Part shown: positions 9,381 through 16,935 of the stretch, one piece after another
Numbering within the stretch: the stretch's first letter is position 1
Layout of the letters: each line of letters begins with the position of its first letter
Origin: CAJQQY01 sp045106765
Lineage (GTDB): Bacteria; Bacteroidota; Bacteroidia; Chitinophagales; Saprospiraceae
Assembly: GCA_045106765.1 (NCBI GenBank)
Contig: JBGCFD010000015.1
Coordinates: 40,208-104,207 of the forward strand
Length of the DNA stretch: 64,000 nucleotides
Direction: 5' to 3'
Notes under the pieces: model-generated
The model's database searches: none
Told to the model about the DNA's origin: nothing
What the model saw: only the letters and a program-made list of their open reading frames with translations
Position numbers and translations under genes: made by a program

Positions 9381-11615
9381 ATGAACAAATCAATTACTTT
9401 ATTTTTTTTATTCCTTTTTTCCATAACAATATATTCACAAACTCCTGCTAAAACTGAAAAACTAGGTTTAGTGCTGAGTGGTGGTGGTGCCAAAGGCTTG
9501 GCTCATATTGGCGTATTGAAAGTATTGGAAGAAGAAGGAATCGAACCTCAATTCATCACAGGTACAAGCATGGGGAGTATCATCGGTGGACTTTATGCCA
9601 TCGGTTATACTGCTGCGGATTTGGAAAAAGTAGCTCATGATGTTCCTTGGCTAGAATATTTTGATGATGAAGTTTCGAGAAGTGCACAACCAATCGAGGC
9701 TAAAGAAGCAAGCGAACGTTATCAATTTTCTTTCCCTGTCGTAGATGGAAAAATTCAAGTTCCAAAAGGATTTATTCAAGGAGCAAAAATGTCCATGCTA
9801 CTTTCTCAACTGACTTTACCTGTTCATCAAACTGAAAATTTTGATGACTTTGCTATTCCATTTAGATGCGTCGCAACTGACTTAGTAACTGGAGAAGGAT
9901 ACATTTTCGACAAAGGGTTTTTACCTGATGCTATGTGTTCAAGTTCCTGCATTCCTACAGTTTTTGAACCAAGAGTTATTGGAGATAAAACATTAATTGA
10001 TGGAATGTTCGTTCGGAACTTACCTGTCGAGGATTGCCTCGATATGGGTGCCACAAAAACCATTGCTATAGATGTGGGAGCACCTTTAGCAACCTTAGAT
10101 GAGTTAACTTCTTTTGTTGGTGTGCTTGGTCAAACTACCTCTTTCGGTATGGTAAAGTCAACGGAAGACCAGCAAGCAAAAACTGATTTACTTATCATGC
10201 CTGAACTTAAAAACATGGGTTCATTAGACTTTAGTAACATCGATACCTTGATTGCGAGAGGAGAGCAGGCAGCTCGAAAAATGCTTCCTCAAATAAGAGC
10301 TTTGAAAAAAGAATTAAATATTAAAACCCAACCTCCAACCAAACGAGCTCGTAATTTTTCTATTCCAACTGAATTAAATATCACTTCTATTGAATTTGAA
10401 GGTGGAAAAAAATCTGATATTCGAACACTTCGTAGATTGATAAAAATAAAACCGCCAAAAGTTCTAACTCATGAAGAATTAATCGAAAAATTAATGGGAG
10501 TTTATGCAAGTGGATTTTTCACCTATCTTGATTATCGATTACTTCCTGAAGATGGTGGATACAAATTATTAGTGCGAACAAGGGAGAGTAGTACTGTTCA
10601 TTTGAAATTTGGAGGATTTTATGATACCAATGTCAATGCAGCAATTTTAATCAATGCATCCTTTAAAAATTTATTATTAAAAGGTTCCAACCTTTCACTT
10701 GATTTGCGGATTTCAGAAACTCCTGGGATCTTTTTCGACTACCTAATTCATACTAATTCACGCCCAAATGTTGGTTTGCGAATAAATGGAAAATGGAATT
10801 TTTACCCCGGTGATTATTATGAAAATACCAACTTGGCAAATGGATTTAATATGCAACATGCCATGGATCAAATTGGTTTGTACTCTGGAATAAGTACTCA
10901 CTCCTCCATTTGGTTAGGCTGGGGAACAGAAATTTTTGTACAAAAAGAAGTCTTTTCTGTCAAAGAATTTGAATCAGTTAATACGACCCAAAATTATTTA
11001 TTTGCGAAATATTCTAGAGATAAACTCAATAGAAAATACTTCTCTACCTCAGGTTACAAAATTGGTGCGAATGGAAAATATATCCTTGGCGGCAAACTAC
11101 GAAATCGTGTGGAAGAAGTTAATGACCAATCTACTGCTGAAAATTATTATGCACAATTAGAATATAAACATGTATTTCCTTTAGGTAAAAAAACATCTTT
11201 GCATTGGTTCAATCAAGCAGGTTTTTCTCAGTTGAGACAAAGCAATTATATCAATCTTTTTTATTTAGGAAATACCATCGCTACTCAAGACCGATTCGTT
11301 GATTTTGTTGGATTCGATTACATGGATCAATTGGCGAATCAATATGCCTTCTCTGGTTTAAAATTACAATGGGAACCATCTTTAGGATATTTCGTCTCTT
11401 TGCTAGCAAGTTATGGAGCTTTTGAATTAGAGCCATTTGAACTTGTACAAGAAGGTGAAGTTTTTACCAAACTTGGTCAAAAAGAAAATATGGCTGGTGT
11501 CGGAATTGAGCTTGGAATGTTAGTTAGAAAATTTGGTCCACTTACCCTCACGACTGAGTACGACATTTTCAATAATGAATTTAATACAAATTTAAGGTTG
11601 GGATATGCATTTTGA
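9381..11615 (+). CDS. Patatin-like phospholipase with POTRA and outer-membrane barrel
   Basis: The 744-residue protein has a signal peptide (1-19) and a patatin domain (about 27-215) with the oxyanion loop LSGGGAKG, nucleophile Ser63 in GTSMGS and catalytic-dyad Asp207 in IDGM (the family usually has DGG or DGA). A POTRA-like unit follows (about 330-405: ITSIEFEGGKKSDIRTLRRLI), and a C-terminal barrel of the bacterial surface antigen type spans about 415-744 and ends in aromatic LGYAF. The layout matches type Vd (PlpD-like) autotransporters, in which a lipase domain is delivered through its own barrel. Its own predicted promoter lies upstream, and its stop codon is part of the foldback at 11614-11685. 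Confidence 0.9.
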   Translation: MNKSITLFFLFLFSITIYSQTPAKTEKLGLVLSGGGAKGLAHIGVLKVLEEEGIEPQFITGTSMGSIIGGLYAIGYTAADLEKVAHDVPWLEYFDDEVSRSAQPIEAKEASERYQFSFPVVDGKIQVPKGFIQGAKMSMLLSQLTLPVHQTENFDDFAIPFRCVATDLVTGEGYIFDKGFLPDAMCSSSCIPTVFEPRVIGDKTLIDGMFVRNLPVEDCLDMGATKTIAIDVGAPLATLDELTSFVGVLGQTTSFGMVKSTEDQQAKTDLLIMPELKNMGSLDFSNIDTLIARGEQAARKMLPQIRALKKELNIKTQPPTKRARNFSIPTELNITSIEFEGGKKSDIRTLRRLIKIKPPKVLTHEELIEKLMGVYASGFFTYLDYRLLPEDGGYKLLVRTRESSTVHLKFGGFYDTNVNAAILINASFKNLLLKGSNLSLDLRISETPGIFFDYLIHTNSRPNVGLRINGKWNFYPGDYYENTNLANGFNMQHAMDQIGLYSGISTHSSIWLGWGTEIFVQKEVFSVKEFESVNTTQNYLFAKYSRDKLNRKYFSTSGYKIGANGKYILGGKLRNRVEEVNDQSTAENYYAQLEYKHVFPLGKKTSLHWFNQAGFSQLRQSNYINLFYLGNTIATQDRFVDFVGFDYMDQLANQYAFSGLKLQWEPSLGYFVSLLASYGAFELEPFELVQEGEVFTKLGQKENMAGVGIELGMLVRKFGPLTLTTEYDIFNNEFNTNLRLGYAF

Positions 11616-11685
11616 TTTTTTATGATATATTTTCCTTGCAGCAGATCTATAGATTTGCTGCAAGGAAAATATATCATAAAAAATC
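11614..11685. repeat. Perfect 30-bp foldback starting in the patatin stop codon
   Basis: The arms 11614-11643 (GATTTTTTATGATATATTTT then CCTTGCAGCA) and 11656-11685 are identical over 30 of 30 bases in inverted orientation, with a 12-nt loop. The left arm begins inside the TGA of the patatin gene and the right arm ends just before the -33 box of the next promoter. It probably works as a terminator, but it is far longer than a terminator needs. Confidence 0.85.
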
Positions 11686-11692
11686 AAAAACA

Positions 11693-11724
11693 TTTGCAAA
11701 AGAAAAATAAACAAACTAACTTTG
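11693..11724 (+). promoter_or_regulatory. Predicted promoter of the winged-helix regulator operon
   Basis: TTTG (11693-11696), 20 nt, then TAACTTTG (11717-11724) is a near-ideal Bacteroidota promoter. Transcription should start near 11731, about 30 nt before the ATG at 11762. The -7 box overlaps the palindrome at 11719-11735. Confidence 0.65.
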
Positions 11725-11743
11725 TATTTCAAAGTACTTTTAA
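11719..11743. promoter_or_regulatory. Candidate operator, copy 1
   Basis: ACTTTG-N5-CAAAGT followed directly by ACTTTTAA. The first half-site overlaps the -7 box, so a bound protein would block transcription of the operon. The same arrangement occurs at 12779-12803. The winged-helix protein encoded at 12452-12748 is the natural candidate to bind both. Confidence 0.6.
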
Positions 11744-11761
11744 CGATCAACAAATTGACAT

Positions 11762-12418
11762 ATGGTAATGGATAAAAGAAACGAACAACTCGAACACCTC
11801 AGCGAAATCAGATCGCTGATGGAACGATCCTCTCGATTCATTTCATTGAGTGGATTATCAGGGGTAGCAGCAGGCATTTTTGCATTGATTGGTGCAGCAG
11901 CAGTTTACGTTTACTTCGACATTTCTCCATTTGATGAACACCTAGTCTATTATGCAGATGTTGCAGCAGCAGAAAAAAGATGGGGAATGGATTACCTCAC
12001 CTTTTTCTTTTTAGATGCGGCGTTGGTTTTTATCTTTGCAGTCGCTGGAGGTATTTTCTTTACCACCCGAAAAGCAAAACAAAAGGGACAAAAGATTTGG
12101 GATAAATTAACACAAAAGCTTTTGCTCAATTTATTAATTCCATTAGTTACTGGAGGTATTTTTTGTTTAGCATTGATGAAGCACGGTGAGTTCGGATTAG
12201 TGGCACCTGCTACTTTAGTTTTCTATGGATTAGCTTTGGTGAATGGAGGTAAATATACTTTGAGTGATATTCATTATTTAGGATTATCAGAAATTGCATT
12301 AGGCTTGATTGCCTTGTTTTATATCGGTTATGGTTTAGAATTTTGGGCCATCGGATTTGGAGTTTTACATATTATTTATGGTACAATTATGTATTTTAAA
12401 TATGAAAGACAAGTTTGA
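11762..12418 (+). CDS. Multi-pass membrane protein in regulator operon
   Basis: The 218 residues include about six hydrophobic helices (near 31-52, 83-105, 121-142, 147-163, 169-188 and 190-210). The N-terminal cytoplasmic part begins MDKRNEQLEHLSEIRSLMERSSRFISLSGLSG, a start I associate with Bacteroidota membrane proteins paired with a small transcriptional regulator. No catalytic motif is visible. It is 33 bp upstream of the winged-helix gene and shares its promoter, so the two probably act together, perhaps as a membrane sensor with its regulator; this is inference. Confidence 0.75.
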   Translation: MVMDKRNEQLEHLSEIRSLMERSSRFISLSGLSGVAAGIFALIGAAAVYVYFDISPFDEHLVYYADVAAAEKRWGMDYLTFFFLDAALVFIFAVAGGIFFTTRKAKQKGQKIWDKLTQKLLLNLLIPLVTGGIFCLALMKHGEFGLVAPATLVFYGLALVNGGKYTLSDIHYLGLSEIALGLIALFYIGYGLEFWAIGFGVLHIIYGTIMYFKYERQV

Positions 12419-12451
12419 GGTTAAACTCCAAAAGCAGCGTAAGAAAATATT

Positions 12452-12748
12452 ATGAAAGAAATCATTACCAAACTCAATAAAAAGTTTGACAATAAAACTC
12501 GACTAGGCATCATGTCTTTGTTGATGGTCAATGAGTGGGTGGAATTCAAAACATTTAAAGAAATGTTGGGAGTGAGTGATGGTAACCTCGCAAGTCACAT
12601 TAAAACTTTGGAAGCTGAAAAATACTTACAAGTCAAAAAGCAATTTGTAGGAAAAAAACCACAGACTTCTTATGCTGTAACTAAGGTCGGAAAAAAAGCT
12701 TTTAATGATCACTTGGATGCATTGGAAGCATTGTTGAGAAGAAGGTAA
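12452..12748 (+). CDS. Winged-helix transcriptional regulator (HTH_34/PF13601 type)
   Basis: The 98-residue single-domain protein contains FDNKTRLGIMSLLMVNEWVEF, then FKEMLGVSDGNLASHIKTLE (recognition-helix region, about 37-57) and the wing with KKPQTSYAVTKVGKKAF. This matches the MarR/ArsR-like winged-helix family PF13601. It follows the membrane protein gene in one transcript and is followed by a Coq4-like gene. The palindrome ACTTTG-N5-CAAAGTACTTTTAA lies before the operon and again just after this gene, which suggests autoregulation plus control of the Coq4-like gene. Confidence 0.85.
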   Translation: MKEIITKLNKKFDNKTRLGIMSLLMVNEWVEFKTFKEMLGVSDGNLASHIKTLEAEKYLQVKKQFVGKKPQTSYAVTKVGKKAFNDHLDALEALLRRR

Positions 12749-12778
12749 AAATAATTTTCCATTTTTTTTGTTTTATAC

Positions 12779-12803
12779 ACTTTGAAAAACAAAGTACTTT
12801 TAA
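12779..12803. promoter_or_regulatory. Candidate operator, copy 2
   Basis: ACTTTG (12779-12784), five A, CAAAGT (12790-12795), then ACTTTTAA (12796-12803). This is identical to copy 1 in both half-sites and in the trailing octamer. It lies between the winged-helix gene and the Coq4-like gene, about 50 bp before the latter's ATG at 12857. Confidence 0.6.
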
Positions 12804-12856
12804 AAAAAGTAATCCTTGATTCTATTTCTAAAATATTAATAAAAATTTCTTAAGCT

Positions 12857-13360
12857 ATGAAAACTACATTATCCCTGAGAGAAAAACTGCTCATCAGTTT
12901 GGTAGAATGGACAAAACCATGGTACGGTCGATTTTTCCAAAAATCAAAAATACCTTGGAAAACTAACTTAGCAAAATTAAAAAAATTTCCTCCCAAAACA
13001 TTAGGAGGTGATTTGGCTCATTTTCTAGAAAAAGAAAATTTGTCCTTAATGCCAAAATTCGAAAGTCATGATGTCTATCATGTTTTATTAAAATATAAAA
13101 CTACCGTAGTCGAAGAAGCTCGGATGCAGTTTTTTCTCATGGGAAATCGAAAATATTCATTGTACATCATCGGTACGAATTTGATCGCTATGGCTTTCTA
13201 TCCTGAGCAAATTCACTCATTTATCAGCGAATTTCAAAAAGGCAGGAAAGCCATCTCAATTGCCAAATGGAACTTTGAATTTTTATTAAATGAACCTACA
13301 AAGTCGTTGCGAAAAATGATTTTCCGCCGACCTAATCAAAATATGCCTCTAACTTTTTAA
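12857..13360 (+). CDS. Coq4-like family protein
   Basis: The 167 residues include His71-Asp72-x-x-His75 followed by 11 residues and Glu87 (HDVYHVLLKY, then TTVVEE), the HDxxHx11E metal-site motif of COQ4. The following stretch also fits COQ4 order: a helix with ARMQFFLMGNRKYSLYIIG and a later GRKAISIAKWNFEFLLNEP.KSLRK. COQ4 works in ubiquinone biosynthesis in eukaryotes and proteobacteria. Bacteroidota normally use menaquinone, so the role here is uncertain. No membrane segment or signal peptide is seen. A copy of the shared palindrome precedes the gene. Confidence 0.7.
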   Translation: MKTTLSLREKLLISLVEWTKPWYGRFFQKSKIPWKTNLAKLKKFPPKTLGGDLAHFLEKENLSLMPKFESHDVYHVLLKYKTTVVEEARMQFFLMGNRKYSLYIIGTNLIAMAFYPEQIHSFISEFQKGRKAISIAKWNFEFLLNEPTKSLRKMIFRRPNQNMPLTF

Positions 13361-13394
13361 ACCCATTTTTACAAACCAAAGGGCAAAGAATGTT

Positions 13395-13448
13395 GAACGT
13401 GCAGGAAATGTCGCTCTCTTCAAAAAGTTGGAGAGGCGGCGTTCTTTT
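13395..13448 (+). terminator. Terminator-like hairpin after the Coq4-like gene
   Basis: GAACG (13395-13399) pairs with CGTTC (13440-13444). Inside it, CGCTCTC (13412-13418) pairs with GAGAGGCG (13431-13438) with one bulge, and TTTT follows the stem. An ATG at 13390 would put this stem inside the next gene, which argues for the later start at 13465. Confidence 0.45.
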
Positions 13449-13464
13449 AATCAAAAAAAAAATC

Positions 13465-14181
13465 ATGACAAATAAAATAAATGTTACTCTCAGAAATAAT
13501 CAGCAATTACGTTTATTCTTTCTTTTAGCCGCAAGCACTCTTTTCAGTTTTTCCCTTTTCGCATTCCGATTAGAATATGTCGATTTCGATTATTCAAAAA
13601 TTCAAAGTGTTAGTGATATCTGCTTTTACCGAGGAACGCAAACTTTTTTCTTTCTGAATTGGAATCTATTTTTGGCTTGGATTCCCTACTTGATTGCACT
13701 ATCTCTTCCTTTCCTGCATCGAACATTTAACTCCAAAATACTTATTGTAGGAGCATTGTTATGTTGGTTGTTATTCTTTCCTAACGCACCTTATATTATA
13801 ACTGATTTTTTACATCTAAAAAAAAGAATGGGGATTCCACTTTGGTATGACTTGATGTTATTTATGTCTTTTGCTTGGACTGGTCTTATTTTAGGCTACG
13901 TCTCTTTACTTGAAGTTCAAACTTTTCTACGCAATTTTTTCTCAAAAACAATAATCAATATAGGAAGTATCATTGCAATTTTACTTTGTGGGTTTGGAAT
14001 TTATTTAGGTCGATTTCAGCGATGGAATAGTTGGGATATTATCACACAACCATTTTCGCTGTTTGTAGATATTCTAAACATTTTGGCGCAGCCACATACA
14101 CTTGGTTTGGCAATTGTGTTGTCTGTTTTTTTGTTGTTAGGATATTTTACGTTGAACACTTTGGCGCAAAGTGAGCGGTAA
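13465..14181 (+). CDS. DUF1361 family membrane protein
   Basis: I start at the ATG at 13465 (MTNKINVTLRNNQQ), giving 238 residues. Seven or so hydrophobic helices are visible. The family signature FFPNAPYIITDFLHL, then PLWYDLMLFMSFAWTGLILGY and later YLGRFQRWNSWD identify DUF1361 (PF07099). The function of the family is unknown. The gene overlaps the reading frame ahead of the next small membrane protein but not its chosen start. Confidence 0.85.
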   Translation: MTNKINVTLRNNQQLRLFFLLAASTLFSFSLFAFRLEYVDFDYSKIQSVSDICFYRGTQTFFFLNWNLFLAWIPYLIALSLPFLHRTFNSKILIVGALLCWLLFFPNAPYIITDFLHLKKRMGIPLWYDLMLFMSFAWTGLILGYVSLLEVQTFLRNFFSKTIINIGSIIAILLCGFGIYLGRFQRWNSWDIITQPFSLFVDILNILAQPHTLGLAIVLSVFLLLGYFTLNTLAQSER

Positions 14182-14206
14182 TTCTTTAATCAAAAAATAT
14201 AAAATT

Positions 14207-14656
14207 ATGCTAAAACGATTCAGTCATTTTTCATTTTCTACTAAAGTTTGGTTAACGAGTGCAATCATTACTCCTTTATTTTTTCTATTATTCGATCCCA
14301 TGCTTCCTCCAGTTTCAGGAATTTGGAAAGATCCAATTGAAATCATTTTTACCATGATAATTTTTGGAGGCGGATTGTCTATACCGAATTGGATTTTATT
14401 AATCATCGCAACATGGCAACTCAGCAAAAAAGGAAAAAATATTCGGCAAATAAAAAATACACTCACTCTAATCTCCGTCAGTTTAACCTTGATATTATTT
14501 TTTCTTTTGATCGTTTTCGTTCAATTTCCAATCATGTGGTGGGCTGCTTTATTTTATGCTCTTACCGTTTCGATTGGCATTCAATTTTATCATCTAAAAA
14601 ATGTAACTCCAGAAGTTGCTTGGATGGAAAATATTCTCGACGATCACGTTTTTTAA
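14207..14656 (+). CDS. Small four-helix membrane protein, twin 1
   Basis: I start at the ATG at 14207 (MLKRFSHFSFSTKVWLTSAI), giving 149 residues with about four transmembrane helices. It shares with the next gene the opening VWLTSAI.TP, the phrase SIPN before the second helix and an acidic end (ILDDHVF against ILDDEVY). I recognise no family. The two look like a tandem duplication 20 bp apart, transcribed together. Confidence 0.7.
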   Translation: MLKRFSHFSFSTKVWLTSAIITPLFFLLFDPMLPPVSGIWKDPIEIIFTMIIFGGGLSIPNWILLIIATWQLSKKGKNIRQIKNTLTLISVSLTLILFFLLIVFVQFPIMWWAALFYALTVSIGIQFYHLKNVTPEVAWMENILDDHVF

Positions 14657-14676
14657 AAAAATAAAATTCAATTTTC

Positions 14677-15153
14677 ATGAATCATGTTTCTAATCATTTT
14701 AAATATACCAGTAACGTTTGGCTAACAAGTGCAATTCTTACTCCGTGTATTTTTGGATTCATCATGACTCTATTTAGTGACGATGCGATGGAAATGCCAA
14801 TGGTTATTATTTTAGCTATTCCTTTTGGAATGTTATTTTCTATTCCCAATTACTTAATTTTTCTTTTTCTAATTTGGAAAATCAATACTGCCCAACTTTC
14901 CAAAATCGAAAAAAAAATAATCATCAATATCATTGGCGTTATTTTAACTTTTGCATTATTTATGTTGATTTTTCATCGTCCAAATAGAGTTGAAGAAGAA
15001 GGGTTTTATTTGGCACTTGGTTACAGCGCAACTTTGACTTTTGGTATTTGGTATTTTAATCTTGATCGAGGAAATACTCAATCAATTTTGGGGAAAAAGC
15101 AACTCCCAAAAATTAAAATGTTGGAAGATATTCTTGATGATGAAGTTTATTAA
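14677..15153 (+). CDS. Small four-helix membrane protein, twin 2
   Basis: The 158 residues include about four transmembrane helices and an acidic C-terminus (KMLEDILDDEVY). The opening SNVWLTSAILTP and the motif FSIPNYLIF align with its upstream twin. The substitutions are many, so the duplication is not recent. No function is known to me. The pair precedes the HD-PycTM gene, with 90 bp between, and a common transcript is possible. Confidence 0.7.
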   Translation: MNHVSNHFKYTSNVWLTSAILTPCIFGFIMTLFSDDAMEMPMVIILAIPFGMLFSIPNYLIFLFLIWKINTAQLSKIEKKIIINIIGVILTFALFMLIFHRPNRVEEEGFYLALGYSATLTFGIWYFNLDRGNTQSILGKKQLPKIKMLEDILDDEVY

Positions 15154-15243
15154 TCAACCGTAACCTAAAACCACCTTTGTTCTCTACTTTCATTTTAAAA
15201 AAAATTCATATTTTACACGCTCATTATAACGAACCTAAAAAAT

Positions 15244-16506
15244 ATGGAAGTAGTCAACTCTCTTTTGATGGACGTGGAAGCATATGTGACTAATTTTATC
15301 ACCGAGCAAGTTGATAAAAAATTTGCCTATCACAATATTCAACACACGCTTGATGTGGTTAATGCAACAAAACAATTGAGTGCTGCACACAATCTACATT
15401 CCAAAGAGTTAGAACTACTTTTGGTTGCAGCTTGGTTTCATGATATTGGCTATGATGAAGGGCCACTTGGGCATGAAGCACGAAGTTGTAATTATGCAAA
15501 ATCATTTCTTGAAAAATATGACTTTGAGGAGGCTGATATCAAACTGATTCAAAATTGTATCATGGCTACTAAAATGCCGCAAAGTCCAAATACTTTATTT
15601 GAGAAAATTTTGTGTGATGCAGACATGAGTCATTTGGGCAAAAAAATATATTGGGAAAGATGTGGAAGGATTCGCCAAGAACTAACCTTGACTAAAAATA
15701 CCACTATGTCAGAACCTGAGTGGATTGATTTTGAATTAAAATTTATCGTTAATCATAATTACCATACTGCTCTAGCTAACCATCTTTTTGAAAAACGAAA
15801 ACGAAAACACATCCGTCAATTAAAAAAATTGAATGATCGACTTCATCCAAAAGAAGTACTTAGTGTAGATGAGATGGTTGAAAGTGAAAAGAAAAAAAGT
15901 AAAAAGAAACCAAAATCAAAAAAGGGGGTAAGTAAAAATGCAAAAGAAATTGCTATCCACAATGTAGAAGAAATTAGTCAACTAAAACTTGGTCGAGGAG
16001 TAGAAACGATGTATCGAACTGCTTACCGAACCCACGTCAACTTAAGTTCTATTGCAGATAACAAGGCCAATATCATGTTGAGTATCAATGCAATTATTAT
16101 TTCGATTTCAATTTCCACATTAGTTCCAAGTTTTGAGACTAATGAGAAATTACAAATTCCTACTATCGTTTTACTCGCTGTATGCTTAGGTTCTATCATC
16201 TTTGCTACATTATCTACTCGCCCAAAAATTACAGAAGGAAAGGTAACTCGAGATGATATTATTAATAGAAAAAGTAACCTTTTATTTTTTGGAAATTTTT
16301 ATAATATGGAATTAAAAGATTTCGATTGGGGAATGATGGAAATGATTAAAGATTCTGATTTTCTGTACAGCACTATGACTCGCGATCTTTATTTTTTAGG
16401 AATTGTTTTGGCAAAAAAATATAAATACCTTCGATATTGTTATAGTATATTTATGTATGGATTGATTATTTCAGTAATCGTTTTCGCAATTGCATTTCTT
16501 AAATAA
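15244..16506 (+). CDS. HD-domain phosphohydrolase fused to Pycsar-type effector membrane domain (PycTM)
   Basis: Residues 1-200 form an HD domain with intact metal ligands: His34 (YHNIQH), His66-Asp67 (WFHDIGYDE), His77 and Asp125/Asp127 (CDADMSHLG). A Lys-rich linker follows (about 212-236). Residues about 252-420 match the PycTM/DUF5706 domain (PF18967): TMYRTAYRTHVNLSSIADNKA, then NIMLSINAIIISISIS as first membrane helix, a second helix near 305-325 and a last helix near 398-418. PycTM proteins are membrane-damaging effectors of Pycsar anti-phage systems, triggered by cCMP or cUMP. No cyclase gene lies nearby, so this is an orphan effector-like fusion. The HD part may bind or degrade a nucleotide signal; this is inference. 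Confidence 0.85.
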   Translation: MEVVNSLLMDVEAYVTNFITEQVDKKFAYHNIQHTLDVVNATKQLSAAHNLHSKELELLLVAAWFHDIGYDEGPLGHEARSCNYAKSFLEKYDFEEADIKLIQNCIMATKMPQSPNTLFEKILCDADMSHLGKKIYWERCGRIRQELTLTKNTTMSEPEWIDFELKFIVNHNYHTALANHLFEKRKRKHIRQLKKLNDRLHPKEVLSVDEMVESEKKKSKKKPKSKKGVSKNAKEIAIHNVEEISQLKLGRGVETMYRTAYRTHVNLSSIADNKANIMLSINAIIISISISTLVPSFETNEKLQIPTIVLLAVCLGSIIFATLSTRPKITEGKVTRDDIINRKSNLLFFGNFYNMELKDFDWGMMEMIKDSDFLYSTMTRDLYFLGIVLAKKYKYLRYCYSIFMYGLIISVIVFAIAFLK

Positions 16507-16615
16507 AGAAAAATTACCTTGCCACTTTATTCATAGAATAATTTACTAAAAAGGTATTTTAAACAAAAACGATTAAACCTAAAAATCATTGATAATTTTT
16601 GTCCTGCTTATATAT

Positions 16616-16644
16616 TTGTTTTTCTCTATTTTTCTCTACATTTG
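16616..16644 (+). promoter_or_regulatory. Predicted promoter of the helical-repeat gene
   Basis: TTG (16616-16618) is followed after 18 nt by TACATTTG (16637-16644). A start near 16651 would give a leader of roughly 285 nt before the ATG at 16936. Confidence 0.5.
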
Positions 16645-16768
16645 AATTTGGAAAGCTATCTCATCTTTCCAAATTAATTTAAATTAACTCATATATAATA
16701 AATGGTTATACTTCTTTAAGCGTTCTATTCTTTCTTCACCGTATTCAATTATTAGATTTTTTATCATC

Positions 16769-16786
16769 GTAGTACTTCGGTACTAC
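16769..16786. other. Stable C(UUCG)G tetraloop hairpin in a leader
   Basis: GTAGTAC-TTCG-GTACTAC is a perfect 7-bp stem closed by C-G around a UUCG loop, one of the most stable RNA tetraloops. It lies in the predicted 5' leader of the gene starting at 16936. No T-run follows directly, so a simple terminator is less likely. Confidence 0.6.
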
Positions 16787-16935
16787 CTTATCATGCTTTT
16801 GTTTATGGCAAACTAAGCAAATAAGAATAATTATGCATTGCACAATTGATTGCATATGTATTCTATTTTGAAAACGTCAATAAAAAATCATCAACATTTT
16901 TTATTCGGAAATTACAACACAACCTAAACTCATTC

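Larger units (their letters stand above)
16507..16935. other. Long intergenic leader region
   Basis: This 429-bp AT-rich stretch holds a predicted promoter (16616-16644) and a tight UUCG hairpin (16769-16786). An ATG at 16846 would add 30 residues to the following gene (MIAYVFYFENVNKKSS...), but the family-like start is MKTPSDDIFQLIQ at 16936. No other gene is supported. Confidence 0.5.

Noticed and set aside
14389..14664. Overlapping open frame inside small membrane protein twin 1
   Set aside because: It is a frame-shifted shadow; the membrane protein frame has the paralogue match.
15244..16506. A complete Pycsar defence system
   Set aside because: No uridylate or cytidylate cyclase gene is found within the window on either side; only the effector-like membrane domain is present.
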